Assembly (NCBI GenBank): GCA_023229505.1
Contig: JALNZD010000056.1
Location: forward strand, 1-23,745
DNA: 23,745 bases
From: Bacteroidales bacterium
GTDB lineage: Bacteria > Bacteroidota > Bacteroidia > Bacteroidales > JAGOPY01
Direction: 5' to 3'
Position 1 is the first letter of the stretch; each line of letters starts with the position of its first letter. The position numbers and the translations under genes are program-made. The notes below the pieces were generated by a model that saw nothing but the letters and a program-made list of their open reading frames with translations, had not been told where the DNA came from and made no database searches. Positions 1 to 9,257 of the stretch are shown here, in pieces.

Positions 1-228
1 CAGAAGTAAATCGTTGAAGATTTTCATGGATTCATTATCTTTACTTCGAAGATACTGGGAACTTTCTTGATATATTCTAGCAAACCCCTGTATTTATTAA
101 CATTTTGAGGTTAAAGACAGACACTAATTAACAGAATTAAAGAGGACTTGTTCAATATTCTAGCAGGGTTTCTATCCCTGGTGATGGAGTCCCTCTATTG
201 CTTATCTTTGATCCTGAAATTTATCCTG

Positions 229-1722
229 ATGCAAATCCGTTCTATCCTCAGCCGTGCGCTTGCCCCAATAGTTGCTGCTTCCATCCGAAAAGATGCCGGG
301 CATGCCATCGAATGCCAGGATCGAGTATTCAAAAAGCTCATCAAAGCCGGTCAGCATTGCATCTACGGCAAAGCACACAGGTTTAAGGAAATTAAATCCT
401 ATGAAGACTTCCGACGGCATGTCCCTTTGGTTAATTACGAGGATTTTCGTCCCCTCATAGAACGGGTTTCGAAAGGAGAAAAGAATGTTCTCTGGCCCGG
501 TCTGCCCATCTATTTTGCAAAGACCTCAGGAACCACTTCCGGCACCAAATATATCCCCATTACACGCGACTCCATCCCAAATCACCTCAACTCTGCGCGC
601 AATGCGCTGCTCATGTATATGGCCCGGAGCGGTAATTATGCTTTTGCCGACCACAGCATGATCTTTCTCCAGGGCAGCCCGGTGCTGGACAAAAAAGGAG
701 TCATCCCGGCAGGCCGTCTGTCAGGCATCGTAGCCCACCATATCCCGGCTTATCTTCAGAAAAACAGGATGCCCTCCTGGAAAACAAATTGCATCGAAGA
801 TTGGGAAACAAAAGTGAATGCCATCGTGGATGAAACGCTGAAAAAAAGGATGTCGCTCATAAGTGGTATCCCTTCCTGGCTGCGGATGTATTTCGAAAAA
901 CTGGTTGCCAGGACCGGCAAGCCTGTCGGGGAAATCTTTCCCGACTTTTCCTTACTTGTTTACGGAGGTGTGAATTATGAACCCTACCGGCAGGTATTTG
1001 ACAGCCTTATCGGAAGGCACATCGACACGGTAGAATTGTATCCTGCTTCAGAAGGATTTATAGCTTTCCAGGACGAGGGCACGGGAGAAGGGCTGCTGCT
1101 GAACGTGAACAGCGGCATCTTCTTTGAATTTATCCCTGCAGATAAAGTCCATGAGGAATTTCCGGAACGAATCCCCCTGGAAGGTGTTGAAACAGGAAAA
1201 GATTATGCCCTTGTCTTAAGCAGTAATGCCGGCCTTTGGGGCTATAACCTGGGTGATACGGTCAGGTTCGTTTCCCTTAAACCTTACCGCTTAATAGTGT
1301 CCGGTCGGGTATCGCAATTTATTTCAGCGTTTGGAGAACATGTTATCGCATCGGAGATTGAGGAAGCACTAGCACAGGCTTGCGCACAAAGCGGCATAAA
1401 AGTGAATGAGTTCACGGTTGCACCCATGGTGAACCCGCCAAAAGGCCTGCCGCATCACCAATGGCTGATCGAATTCGGAAAGGCACCGGTTTCGCTGACT
1501 GAATTTGCGGTCATGGTCGATCAGGAATTACGGAAAAGAAATACTTACTATGATGACCTGATCGCTGGCCATGTTCTTGAACAACTGCATGTTATCGCCC
1601 TTAAAGACGGAACCTTCCGGAAATACCTGATTTCAAAGGGTAAACTTGGCGGGCAGAACAAGATGGCCCACCTTTCTGATAACCGGGAAATTGCAGAAGG
1701 GTTACTTAATTTGGAAATTTGA
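229..1722 (+). CDS. GH3 family acyl-adenylating enzyme (auxin-responsive GH3-like)
   Basis: The protein belongs to the GH3 branch of the adenylate-forming superfamily, which activates a carboxylic acid with ATP and, in plants, conjugates it to an amino acid. The substrate of the bacterial members is not established. Visible motifs are the ATP-binding TSGTTSGTKYIPIT (about residues 99-112 from the chosen start), YPASEGF and YNLGDTVRF, in family order. With ATG 229 the protein has 497 residues, normal for the family, and its beginning (MQIRSILSRALAP) resembles the usual start of bacterial GH3 proteins. In-frame starts also exist at TTG 148 and ATG 184; the extra residues they add are hydrophobic, and TTG 148 has a purine-rich AAAGAGGA directly upstream, so a longer form is not excluded. 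The gene converges on kdpD, 72 bases from it, and appears monocistronic. The family call is firm, the start less so. Confidence 0.85.
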   Translation: MQIRSILSRALAPIVAASIRKDAGHAIECQDRVFKKLIKAGQHCIYGKAHRFKEIKSYEDFRRHVPLVNYEDFRPLIERVSKGEKNVLWPGLPIYFAKTSGTTSGTKYIPITRDSIPNHLNSARNALLMYMARSGNYAFADHSMIFLQGSPVLDKKGVIPAGRLSGIVAHHIPAYLQKNRMPSWKTNCIEDWETKVNAIVDETLKKRMSLISGIPSWLRMYFEKLVARTGKPVGEIFPDFSLLVYGGVNYEPYRQVFDSLIGRHIDTVELYPASEGFIAFQDEGTGEGLLLNVNSGIFFEFIPADKVHEEFPERIPLEGVETGKDYALVLSSNAGLWGYNLGDTVRFVSLKPYRLIVSGRVSQFISAFGEHVIASEIEEALAQACAQSGIKVNEFTVAPMVNPPKGLPHHQWLIEFGKAPVSLTEFAVMVDQELRKRNTYYDDLIAGHVLEQLHVIALKDGTFRKYLISKGKLGGQNKMAHLSDNREIAEGLLNLEI

Positions 1723-1794
1723 AAATAAGTCAATTTGAAAATGATTGACCGGATCCGGAAGATCACGCCTGAATGGAAAGGATTGGGGAGGACC

Positions 1795-4476
1795 TCATTT
1801 ATATTGCATTTGTCCTAAATCCGGGACTTCGGAAGGAATCCTAACCGTGATCCTCGCCCCCCCGTTTTTCCTGCTTTCTATTTCAATGGTTCCGTTATGT
1901 GCTTCAACGAATCCTTTTACGATCGATAATCCCAATCCCGTACCACCTGTCTGAGTGCCTGCAAGCCGGTAGAATTTGTTAAATACATAAGGGATGGCAT
2001 CTTTCGGGAAACCCGGCCCCCTGTCCATCACCTGCATCACAAAATGAGGTTTCTCATAATACATTTTAACCCTGATGGTTGTTTTATGAGGAGCGTATTG
2101 TGTAGCGTTAAATACAAGATTATGAAGCACCTGCTCCATGAGGCCAAAGTCTAACCTGATCAGGGGAATATCATCAGGGATTACAATCTCAAGGTTGAAA
2201 TGCTCAAGTTCACTTGCGAGACTTTTTGTCACCTTGTTCAATAAGTCATGAACATCAAGCCAATCCATATGGGGCGTGATCCTTCCCGATTCAAGCCGCG
2301 ACATATTCAACAGGTTCTCGATGAGTCTGTTTAACCGCTCGGAGGCCATGAAAATCTCCCTGAACAGCTGGGTATAAGTTTGTTTGTCATAATCGGCCGA
2401 TAAAAGCGTATCCGTTGCCCCCATGATAGTAGCTAACGGTATCCGCAGTTCATGAGAGATAGAATTAAACAAGGTTTTGTAAAGTTTATCTGATTCATCC
2501 AGTATCAGGGCTTTTAGAGCCAACTCATTCAAAAACTCCCTTTCAAGTGCATCCGATATCTGGGTCCGGAAAGTGTCCCAGAAAATTTCTTCATCCCCTT
2601 TGAAGGCTTTATTCTGTCTGACAGCAATAACACCGATGTTATGCCTTGTGCCATGCAGGGGATAAAATGTATAGGAGGTTGATGGCAGGGTATCTGTGAA
2701 TTTACCGGCCTTCCTCGAATGATGAAATGTCCATGATGCAATGCTAAACTCAGCGTCGGAGAGCATCAATTCAGATTCATGCCTGATTTCTTTATCCAGT
2801 TCTTTTTGCCCGCTATTCAGGATGATGGCACTGGCGATCTTGAAAAATTTTTGAATGTCTTTTACAGAAACTTTCAGCACTTCATCTATCCCGGATGCAG
2901 ATGAAAGCTCCATGGTGAGCTGGTAGAGCGCTCTGGTCCGCTCTTCCCGATCCCTTGTCATTCTCTCCTGCCGGCGTACCCGTGATGTTAAAATGCCATT
3001 CAGCATGACAATGATAAAATACATGAACAGCATTAAAACATCTTCAGGCTTTCCGATATGGAGGGTGAAAGATGGCGGAATGAAGAGATAGTCCCATAGC
3101 AAGGCACTGAGGGTGGCAGAAAGCAATATCGGTCCTATTCCCAGAAAAATGGCAAGGATCGAAACCTCGAAAAGCAATGCAAATGCCACCACCTGGTATC
3201 CGATGATATCCCTGGCAGGATAACAGGCAATAGCAGTGAGTATGGTAATGATACCGGCCAGCAGATACTGTGAAAATCCTGATGAAAAAGAAAGAATGGG
3301 GATTTTCCTCCGGTATTTGTCATCACCGGGAAGATCGGATCCCAGGACATAGATATCGATATTGCCGCTCAGCCGGATCAGCCTGTTTACAAGGTTGCCC
3401 AGCTTAAACAATGAGAACATGTTTCGATGACGCGGCTTTCCTAGGATGATGTGGGTGATGTTTTCCTTTTGTGCCGCGTTTAAAATGGCTTTCACCAGGT
3501 CATCTCCAGATATGGTCCTGAATTCGGCACCAAGTTGTTTTGCCAGGTTAATGTTTTTATTCAGTTGCTCCTCTTGCGCGACTGTCAGTTTTCGCGGGGA
3601 TTCGACATAAAGGGCAAGAAGTGTTGCCCCCATGGTATACGACAGGTTCTTTGACCAGCGCAAAAGTTTTGCGGAATGAGGACTCGGGCCTATGCTAACC
3701 ATCAGGTGCATCCCCGATTTCCATGGTCCGGGGATGTGTTTATGCTGCATATACTGTCGCAATTGGATGTCGACCCTGTCAGCAGCTATACGGAGCGCCA
3801 TTTCACGTAAGGCAGTGATGTTCCCTTTCCTGAAGAAGTTATGGACAGCCTCCTGCGACCGTTCAGGAGTATAGACTTTTCCTTCAGCAAACCTTGCCAG
3901 TAATTCGTCAGGAGTGATGTCCACCAGCACGATCTCGTCCGCCTTTTCAAAAATCTCATCAGGAACGGTTTCCCTCACACCAATCCCGGTGATCTGTGCC
4001 ACCGTGTCTGACCTGCTTTCGATATGCTGTACATTCAGGGTAGTAAATACGTCAATTCCATTATCAAGAATGTCCATCACATCCTGGTATCTCTTCAGGT
4101 GCCGGCTTCCGGGCGCATTGGTGTGAGCAAGCTCATCAATCAGCACCACCTGCGGCTTACGGACAATGACAGCATCGAGATCCGCCTCCTGGATAGATGT
4201 GCCTTTGTATTCATAGCTTTTTCGCGGGATCACCTCAAGCCCTCTCACAAGATCTTCGGTTTCTTTCCGGTGATGGGTTTCGATATAACCAATTACCACG
4301 TCCGTACCCTTTAATTTTTCGGTCTTGGCCGATTGAAGCATGGTAAAGGTTTTCCCGACGCCGGCACACATACCGAAAAAGATCTTCAGTTTACCCCTTT
4401 TGCTTTTTTCTTCTTCAAGTTTTAAGGAAGCTAAAATTTCGTCAGGGTCTGGCCGCTTTTCTTCAAATGTGTTCAC
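1795..4476 (-). CDS. kdpD: KdpD osmosensitive K+ channel sensor histidine kinase
   Basis: Membrane sensor kinase that normally controls kdp expression in response to low K+ or turgor. Domains in order: KdpD N-terminal ATP-binding domain (Walker A GMCAGVGKT 35-43, Walker B region VVLIDELAHTN 110-120), a Usp-like domain (about 255-380), four closely spaced membrane helices of the DUF4118 type (about 400-500), a GAF-like region (about 515-650), a HisKA domain with phospho-accepting His675 in SISHELRIP, and a HATPase domain with N-box Asn790, DRGPGFP (818-824) and GGTGLGLS (844-851). At 893 residues it is full length. The start codon is GTG and overlaps the kdpC stop as GTGA, so translation is probably coupled. 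No response regulator follows: the next gene (GH3) is convergent, so the KdpE partner must be encoded elsewhere or be a non-standard one. Confidence 0.96.
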   Translation of the reverse strand: MNTFEEKRPDPDEILASLKLEEEKSKRGKLKIFFGMCAGVGKTFTMLQSAKTEKLKGTDVVIGYIETHHRKETEDLVRGLEVIPRKSYEYKGTSIQEADLDAVIVRKPQVVLIDELAHTNAPGSRHLKRYQDVMDILDNGIDVFTTLNVQHIESRSDTVAQITGIGVRETVPDEIFEKADEIVLVDITPDELLARFAEGKVYTPERSQEAVHNFFRKGNITALREMALRIAADRVDIQLRQYMQHKHIPGPWKSGMHLMVSIGPSPHSAKLLRWSKNLSYTMGATLLALYVESPRKLTVAQEEQLNKNINLAKQLGAEFRTISGDDLVKAILNAAQKENITHIILGKPRHRNMFSLFKLGNLVNRLIRLSGNIDIYVLGSDLPGDDKYRRKIPILSFSSGFSQYLLAGIITILTAIACYPARDIIGYQVVAFALLFEVSILAIFLGIGPILLSATLSALLWDYLFIPPSFTLHIGKPEDVLMLFMYFIIVMLNGILTSRVRRQERMTRDREERTRALYQLTMELSSASGIDEVLKVSVKDIQKFFKIASAIILNSGQKELDKEIRHESELMLSDAEFSIASWTFHHSRKAGKFTDTLPSTSYTFYPLHGTRHNIGVIAVRQNKAFKGDEEIFWDTFRTQISDALEREFLNELALKALILDESDKLYKTLFNSISHELRIPLATIMGATDTLLSADYDKQTYTQLFREIFMASERLNRLIENLLNMSRLESGRITPHMDWLDVHDLLNKVTKSLASELEHFNLEIVIPDDIPLIRLDFGLMEQVLHNLVFNATQYAPHKTTIRVKMYYEKPHFVMQVMDRGPGFPKDAIPYVFNKFYRLAGTQTGGTGLGLSIVKGFVEAHNGTIEIESRKNGGARITVRIPSEVPDLGQMQYK

Positions 4477-5048
4477 TTGATCTTATCGAGTTCTAAATTT
4501 AGCAGGAAAATATTGATCCTCTCTTCTCCGAATAAAAAATATTGAGGTTTTTCTGTCATTTTTACAATCAACGTACCCAGTTTTTGCTTCTGATCGTCGT
4601 TCAATTCCCTTGCCTGTGCTATCCTTTCTGCCTGCAGAAAAGCGGCCCGTGATGATATATGTGGGTCGAGACCACTGGCGGAAGCAAACAACATTTCAAC
4701 TGGAATGGAAGTGGTATCATTCAGCATGTTTCCTCTGATAAATGCTTTTTTTCTTTCTGCGACAAGAGCTTTAAGCCTTTGATCAGACCATGAGTAATTC
4801 GAGCCACCTGAAGGCAACGGTTGATAGCTCATAGCTGATGGCCTTGACCAAAAATAGGCAATACTGTCAAATTCCTGTCCGATCAATCCGGATCCTATGA
4901 TAATACCGTTCTCTTTAACCAGGCTACCCTCAGCCTCTTCATGAAAAAAGATCTTGGATATTCCTGTAATGATCAAAGGGTAGATAATTCCGGTGACAAC
5001 GGTAAAGATAAGGATCAGACGGATGGATGTGATGATTAGCTTTTTCAA
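4473..5048 (-). CDS. kdpC: KdpC, potassium-transporting ATPase subunit C
   Basis: Small membrane-anchored subunit of the KdpFABC K+ pump that stabilises the complex and supports high-affinity ATP use by KdpB. The 191-residue protein has one N-terminal membrane helix (about residues 7-32) followed by an extracytoplasmic domain. It shows the conserved family elements FWSRPSAMSYQPLPSGGSNY and SASGLDPHIS. Ten bases separate it from kdpB upstream, and its stop overlaps the GTG start of kdpD. Length and motif order match the family, with no sign of degeneration. Confidence 0.96.
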   Translation of the reverse strand: MKKLIITSIRLILIFTVVTGIIYPLIITGISKIFFHEEAEGSLVKENGIIIGSGLIGQEFDSIAYFWSRPSAMSYQPLPSGGSNYSWSDQRLKALVAERKKAFIRGNMLNDTTSIPVEMLFASASGLDPHISSRAAFLQAERIAQARELNDDQKQKLGTLIVKMTEKPQYFLFGEERINIFLLNLELDKIK

Positions 5049-5058
5049 GTTACAGTTC

Positions 5059-7143
5059 TTAAAGATTGATTAACAGATCAAGAAGTTTGATGCCGATGAA
5101 AGGGATAACAAGTCCGCCAAATCCATAAACAAATAAATTGCGGGCAAGGAGGGTGCTGGCGGGCAGTGGACGGTACTTGACCCCCTTGAGTGCCAGCGGG
5201 ATGAGCAGAATGATGATGAGTGCATTAAAAATCACAGCACTCAGAATTGCGCTTTGAGGTGTCGTAAGATGCATGATGTTCAGTGCAGAAAGGGGGCCAG
5301 TGTTTTGAGATGTAGCATATAGGGATGCAGCAATTGCCGGGATGATGGCAAAATATTTAGCGACATCATTGGCTATACTGAAAGTAGTCAGCGCTCCTCT
5401 TGTCATCAGCAATTGCTTGCCGGTCTCAACCACCTCGATCAACTTGGTAGGATTGCTGTCGAGATCGACCATATTCCCTGCCTCGCGGGCGGCCTGCGTA
5501 CCGGTATTCATAGCTATTCCCACATCAGCCTGGGCAAGGGCAGGGGCGTCATTCGTACCGTCGCCTATCATTCCGACCAACCTCCCGTTAGCTTGTTCCA
5601 GGCGGATCCGGGCCAGCTTGTCTTCAGGTTTTGCCTCAGCCAGGAATTCATCCACCCCTGCTTCGGCTGCAATGGCAGCTGCTGTCAGCGGATTATCACC
5701 TGTTATCATGACGGTGCGGATCCCCATACTGCGCAGTTGGGCAAAACGTTGCCTGATCCCTCCTTTGACGATATCTTTCAGGTGAATGACCCCTAGTACA
5801 CGATTATTCTCGGCAACGACAAGCGGAGTGGCTCCTTGCTTTGCCAGGTTAGTGACAATGTCCTTTACGTTTTTCGGGAAAAAACCATCATTGTCTTCAA
5901 CAAATTTCTTTATGGTATCGTATGCTCCTTTCCGGATCATTTTCATCTTCCCGTCGGGCAGCCTGATATCAATTCCGCTCAACCGTGATTGCGCTGTAAA
6001 TGGAATGAAACTGGTATCAGTGGGATTTAATTCTCTTCCGCGGATATTGAATTGTTCTTTTGCCAGTACAACGATTGAACGTCCTTCAGGTGTTTCATCG
6101 GCCAGTGATGATAATTGTGCCGCATCCGCCAGTTTTTCCGTAGTCACGCCCTCTGCTGCAATAAAATCTGTCGCCATACGGTTACCAAGTGTGATAGTTC
6201 CTGTCTTATCAAGCAGCAGGACATCCACATCACCGGCAGCTTCAATGGCTTTTCCGCTGGTAGCAATGACATTTTTCTGCAGTAGCCGATCAAGACCGCT
6301 TATGCCAATAGCACTGAGAAGGCCGCCGATTGTAGTCGGTATAAGACATACAAGCAGAGCTACCAGGACAGGCAGGGTCAGGTTTTGTGATTGTGGAATC
6401 CCCGAGGCCGAGAGACTGTAACTAAAGAATGCCGGAAGGGTGACCACTGCCAGCAGGAAAATAATGCTGAGCCCTGATAGTAAAATGGTCAGCGCGATTT
6501 CATTGGGCGTTTTTTGTCGCTTAGCACCTTCCACAAGGGCGATCATCCTGTCAAGAAATGTCTTGCCTGGTTCTGAGGTGACCTTGATCATGATCCGGTC
6601 ACTGATCACCTTAGTCCCTCCCGTTACAGCGCTGCGATCGCCCCCGCTTTCACGGATAACCGGGGCAGATTCGCCTGTGATAGCTGATTCATCCACGCTT
6701 GAAATTCCTTCGATCACTTCACCATCTGCCGGGATGATATCTCCGGCTTCACAAACGATAATATCGCCCCTTTTCAGGTCAGTTGCCCAGATTGATTCTT
6801 CTTTTCCCCCGTTCAGCCTGCGCGCTTTCATTTGCACCCGGCTTTTTTTAAGGTTGTCAGCCTGTGCTTTGCCCCTTCCTTCGGCGATGGCTTCCGAAAA
6901 GTTGGCGAATAATACAGTAAACCAAAGCCAGATCGAAATCTGCATGTTGAAAGCAGAATAATTCCCCACAGCCAGGTCATGTAAAAATATTGCAGTAGTC
7001 AGGAGAGCACCGATACCGACGATAAAAATCACCGGATTTTTAACAAGAACTGAAGGATTCAGCTTCTTTAATGCATCTTTTAATGCCTCAAGCACTATTT
7101 TACCTGTAAATAGCCTGATGCCTGATTTTTCCTTCAATGCCAT
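5059..7143 (-). CDS. kdpB: KdpB, P-type ATPase subunit of the Kdp K+ pump
   Basis: Catalytic P-type ATPase subunit that hydrolyses ATP to drive K+ import through KdpA. The 694-residue protein is full length. The actuator TGES loop is at 156-159 (its Ser corresponds to the inhibitory phosphorylation site known in E. coli KdpB). The phosphorylation motif DKTGT begins at Asp312, TGDNPLTA at 481-488 and the hinge motif GDGTNDAPAL at 527-536. Hydrophobic helices lie near 38-60, 68-84, 216-240, 255-280 and in the C-terminal third. It starts 11 bases after kdpA ends and is followed 10 bases later by kdpC. All catalytic motifs are intact. Confidence 0.98.
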   Translation of the reverse strand: MALKEKSGIRLFTGKIVLEALKDALKKLNPSVLVKNPVIFIVGIGALLTTAIFLHDLAVGNYSAFNMQISIWLWFTVLFANFSEAIAEGRGKAQADNLKKSRVQMKARRLNGGKEESIWATDLKRGDIIVCEAGDIIPADGEVIEGISSVDESAITGESAPVIRESGGDRSAVTGGTKVISDRIMIKVTSEPGKTFLDRMIALVEGAKRQKTPNEIALTILLSGLSIIFLLAVVTLPAFFSYSLSASGIPQSQNLTLPVLVALLVCLIPTTIGGLLSAIGISGLDRLLQKNVIATSGKAIEAAGDVDVLLLDKTGTITLGNRMATDFIAAEGVTTEKLADAAQLSSLADETPEGRSIVVLAKEQFNIRGRELNPTDTSFIPFTAQSRLSGIDIRLPDGKMKMIRKGAYDTIKKFVEDNDGFFPKNVKDIVTNLAKQGATPLVVAENNRVLGVIHLKDIVKGGIRQRFAQLRSMGIRTVMITGDNPLTAAAIAAEAGVDEFLAEAKPEDKLARIRLEQANGRLVGMIGDGTNDAPALAQADVGIAMNTGTQAAREAGNMVDLDSNPTKLIEVVETGKQLLMTRGALTTFSIANDVAKYFAIIPAIAASLYATSQNTGPLSALNIMHLTTPQSAILSAVIFNALIIILLIPLALKGVKYRPLPASTLLARNLFVYGFGGLVIPFIGIKLLDLLINL

Positions 7144-7154
7144 CTTCTGTCCCT

Positions 7155-8840
7155 TTAAAATGATATTCCTGAAATCATAAGAAAATGTTCGACCAGCGGC
7201 CCAAGGGCTAGAGCCGGGAAAAAAGTCAGGCCTCCCACGATCAGGATGACCCCTATCAACAGAACCCCGAAAATCCAGTTATCTGTCCTGAATGTTCCGG
7301 AAGAGGGTGGCGTAATTTTCTTACCTGCCATATTTCCGGCGATTGCCATCACCGGTATGATAATCCCGAAACGGCCGATCAGCATACCGGTGGCAAGGGA
7401 AATATTATAGAATACGGTATTAGTTCCCAGTCCTGCAAATGCGCTGCCGTTATTACCACCTGCCGAACTGAAAGCGTAAAGTATCTCCGTCAATCCGTGA
7501 GGACCGCTGCAGTTCAGTCCCTTTAATCCAGCAGGGATTATGCATGCCCATGCTGAAAACAGGAGAATGACCAGGCTTGGAGCCAATACAGCAATAATCG
7601 CCATTTTTACTTCATATGCTTCCACTTTTTTCCCAAGGAATTCAGGCGTCCGGCCAACCATCAGGCCTGATATGAAAACAGTAAGGATGACGAAAATGAT
7701 CATCCCGTATAAACCTGCTCCTACTCCGCCGAAGATCACTTCTCCCAGCATCATGTTGAACATGGCTATCATTCCTGATATGGGTGAAAGGCTGTCGTGC
7801 ATGGCATTCACCGAACCGCTGGAAGCGCCTGTCGTCGCAACTGACCAAAGCACGCTGTTGGCCACTCCGAAACGGGTTTCTTTACCCTCCAAACTCCCGG
7901 CAATATTCAACACAGGATTATGGCTGTATTCCGAATATAGTGATGCTAAAAGAGCTGTGGAGAAAAGGATAAACATAACAATGAACAAGGTCCAACCCTT
8001 GCGGTTGGATCTGGCGAACCGGCCATAAGTAAATGTCAGCGCAGAAGGGATGAGAAGAATGGCCAGCATCTCAAGGAAATTGCTGAATGGGGTCGGATTT
8101 TCAAAGGGATGGGCGCTGTTTGCCCCGAAAAACCCTCCGCCGTTCGTTCCAAGCTGTTTGATCGCGACCTGTGAGGCTGCAGGTCCAAGCGGGATGATCT
8201 GCTCGGTGCCTTGCAAGGTGGTAGCTTTTACATAAGGTGAAAAGCTCTGCACCACCCCCTGGCCTGCTAAAATTACTGCGAGGATGATTGACAATGGCAG
8301 GAGAATGTAAACAACCGAACGGGTAAGGTCAACCCAGAAATTGCCCAGGTCCCTGGTCGTTCTTCTTGTCAATCCCCGCATCAGGGCTACAAATACTGCC
8401 ATTCCCGTGGCAGCGCTGAGGAAATTCTGAACGGTAAGTCCTAATAATTGCACCAGATATCCGAGAGTGGTTTCGCCATTGTATGATTGCCAGTTTGTAT
8501 TGGTCATGAAACTGACTGCTGTATTCAATGAGAGATACCAGGAGGTGCCCGGGAGATGCTGCGGATTTAGCGGAAGGTACCGCTGAAGCATCAGCAGCAG
8601 GAATAAAACAATGAATCCCAAAAAATTGAACAGTAAAAGACTTATTGTGTAAGTTTTCCAGTTCATCTCCTCGTTGCGGTCGATCCGACAGGCACGGTAA
8701 ATCAGGTTTTCCAGCCACGACATTACTGGTTTCATCATGTGGCGCTCGTTCATGTAAACTCTTGCCATATAACGGCCGAGAACCGGGGTCAGAGCTATCA
8801 GCGCGAGGAGGTAGAGTGCCACTTGGATTACTTCATTCAT
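7155..8840 (-). CDS. kdpA: KdpA, K+-binding and translocating subunit
   Basis: Channel-like subunit of the Kdp pump, related to the Trk/Ktr/HKT family, that selects K+ from the periplasm. The 561-residue, roughly ten-helix protein carries four pseudo-repeated selectivity-filter segments: NTNWQSYNGE (114-123), GTNGGGFFGANSAHPFENPT (231-250), TTGASSGSVNAMHDSL (336-351) and SSAGGNNGSAFAGL (458-471). The ATG at 8840 gives a standard KdpA beginning. The first eight bases overlap the end of the upstream small gene (8833-8985), so the two are probably translationally coupled. Confidence 0.97.
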   Translation of the reverse strand: MNEVIQVALYLLALIALTPVLGRYMARVYMNERHMMKPVMSWLENLIYRACRIDRNEEMNWKTYTISLLLFNFLGFIVLFLLLMLQRYLPLNPQHLPGTSWYLSLNTAVSFMTNTNWQSYNGETTLGYLVQLLGLTVQNFLSAATGMAVFVALMRGLTRRTTRDLGNFWVDLTRSVVYILLPLSIILAVILAGQGVVQSFSPYVKATTLQGTEQIIPLGPAASQVAIKQLGTNGGGFFGANSAHPFENPTPFSNFLEMLAILLIPSALTFTYGRFARSNRKGWTLFIVMFILFSTALLASLYSEYSHNPVLNIAGSLEGKETRFGVANSVLWSVATTGASSGSVNAMHDSLSPISGMIAMFNMMLGEVIFGGVGAGLYGMIIFVILTVFISGLMVGRTPEFLGKKVEAYEVKMAIIAVLAPSLVILLFSAWACIIPAGLKGLNCSGPHGLTEILYAFSSAGGNNGSAFAGLGTNTVFYNISLATGMLIGRFGIIIPVMAIAGNMAGKKITPPSSGTFRTDNWIFGVLLIGVILIVGGLTFFPALALGPLVEHFLMISGISF

Positions 8841-8985
8841 GCTTGTTTGACTTGTAATAGTTCAGATCATGCCATTTCGACTCGTCTAAGGTCAAATGAA
8901 AGATTTTTTCCAGACAGGTAGCTATTAAATATCCTATAAAAAATACTGCGATTAACCCGAGGAAGAATTCAACAGTCAACATCAT
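8833..8985 (-). CDS. Small single-span membrane protein, second KdpF-like subunit
   Basis: A 50-codon reading frame lies directly between kdpF and kdpA. It starts four bases after the kdpF stop, with two adjacent ATG codons (8985 and 8982), and its stop overlaps kdpA by eight bases. The product begins MMLTVEFFLGLIAVFFIGYL and forms one hydrophobic helix (about residues 3-24) followed by a charged tail of about 25 residues rich in Asp, Lys and Tyr. The helix end (FFIGYLIATCLEKIF) resembles the helix of the neighbouring KdpF (LFILGYLIYSLLKPDKF), including the GYLI core. I infer a divergent KdpF paralogue or an accessory Kdp subunit. The position and tight packing make it very likely a real gene; its function is not established. 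Confidence 0.72.
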   Translation of the reverse strand: MMLTVEFFLGLIAVFFIGYLIATCLEKIFHLTLDESKWHDLNYYKSNKHE

Positions 8986-8989
8986 GACA

Positions 8990-9160
8990 TTAAAATTTAT
9001 CAGGTTTTAAAAGGGAATATATAAGGTAACCGAGAATAAAGAGCGCGATGACCGCACCGATAATATAACTGACATGGTTGCTTTCCGCAATCCCGGGTGC
9101 AGGAATTGTTACCGGGGCAGTCATGAGAGGCAAAACCGATGTTAAGTTTCTTAATTTCAT
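8990..9160 (-). CDS. kdpF: KdpF, small stabilising subunit of the Kdp K+ pump
   Basis: KdpF is a very small hydrophobic peptide (29 residues in E. coli) that sits with KdpA and stabilises the KdpFABC complex. This 56-codon frame ends with one membrane helix and the signature YIIGAVIALFILGYLIYSLL followed by KPDKF, closely matching KdpF C-termini of the GYLxYxLLxPExF type. About 28 residues precede the helix, more than usual. They contain Lys and Arg near the start and could be a leader; an internal ATG at codon 13 (9124) is an alternative start. It is the first gene of the kdp operon, with the predicted promoter about 22 bases upstream. Confidence 0.82.
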   Translation of the reverse strand: MKLRNLTSVLPLMTAPVTIPAPGIAESNHVSYIIGAVIALFILGYLIYSLLKPDKF

Positions 9161-9182
9161 GCTTTATTAAATAACAACAGTA

Positions 9183-9190
9183 CAAAATTA
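9183..9190 (-). promoter_or_regulatory. Predicted kdp promoter -7 element (TAnnTTTG type)
   Basis: The minus strand reads TAATTTTG here, an exact match to the Bacteroidota sigma-A -7 consensus TAnnTTTG, about 22 bases upstream of the kdpF ATG. The implied leader is only about 15 bases, too short for a riboswitch. I see no convincing -33 TTG-type element at the expected distance, as can happen at activator-dependent promoters. The assignment rests on the -7 match and its position. Confidence 0.45.
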
Positions 9191-9257
9191 GGCTGCTATT
9201 TATAAGCATTAGGTTAAGAATAGGCTGGAAAGGATAAGGATTTTATAAAGAATAATG

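Noticed and set aside
5342..6961. Several plus-strand open frames of 127-211 codons
   Set aside because: All lie antisense within kdpB and read as low-complexity shadows of its conserved motifs.
9000..9209. A 69-codon minus-strand frame overlapping kdpF
   Set aside because: It is in a different frame from the KdpF signature, is Cys-rich with no family features, and overlaps the predicted kdp promoter.
9161..9257. Riboswitch or long structured leader ahead of the kdp operon
   Set aside because: The best -7 element leaves a leader of only about 15 bases and no conserved aptamer-like sequence was seen.
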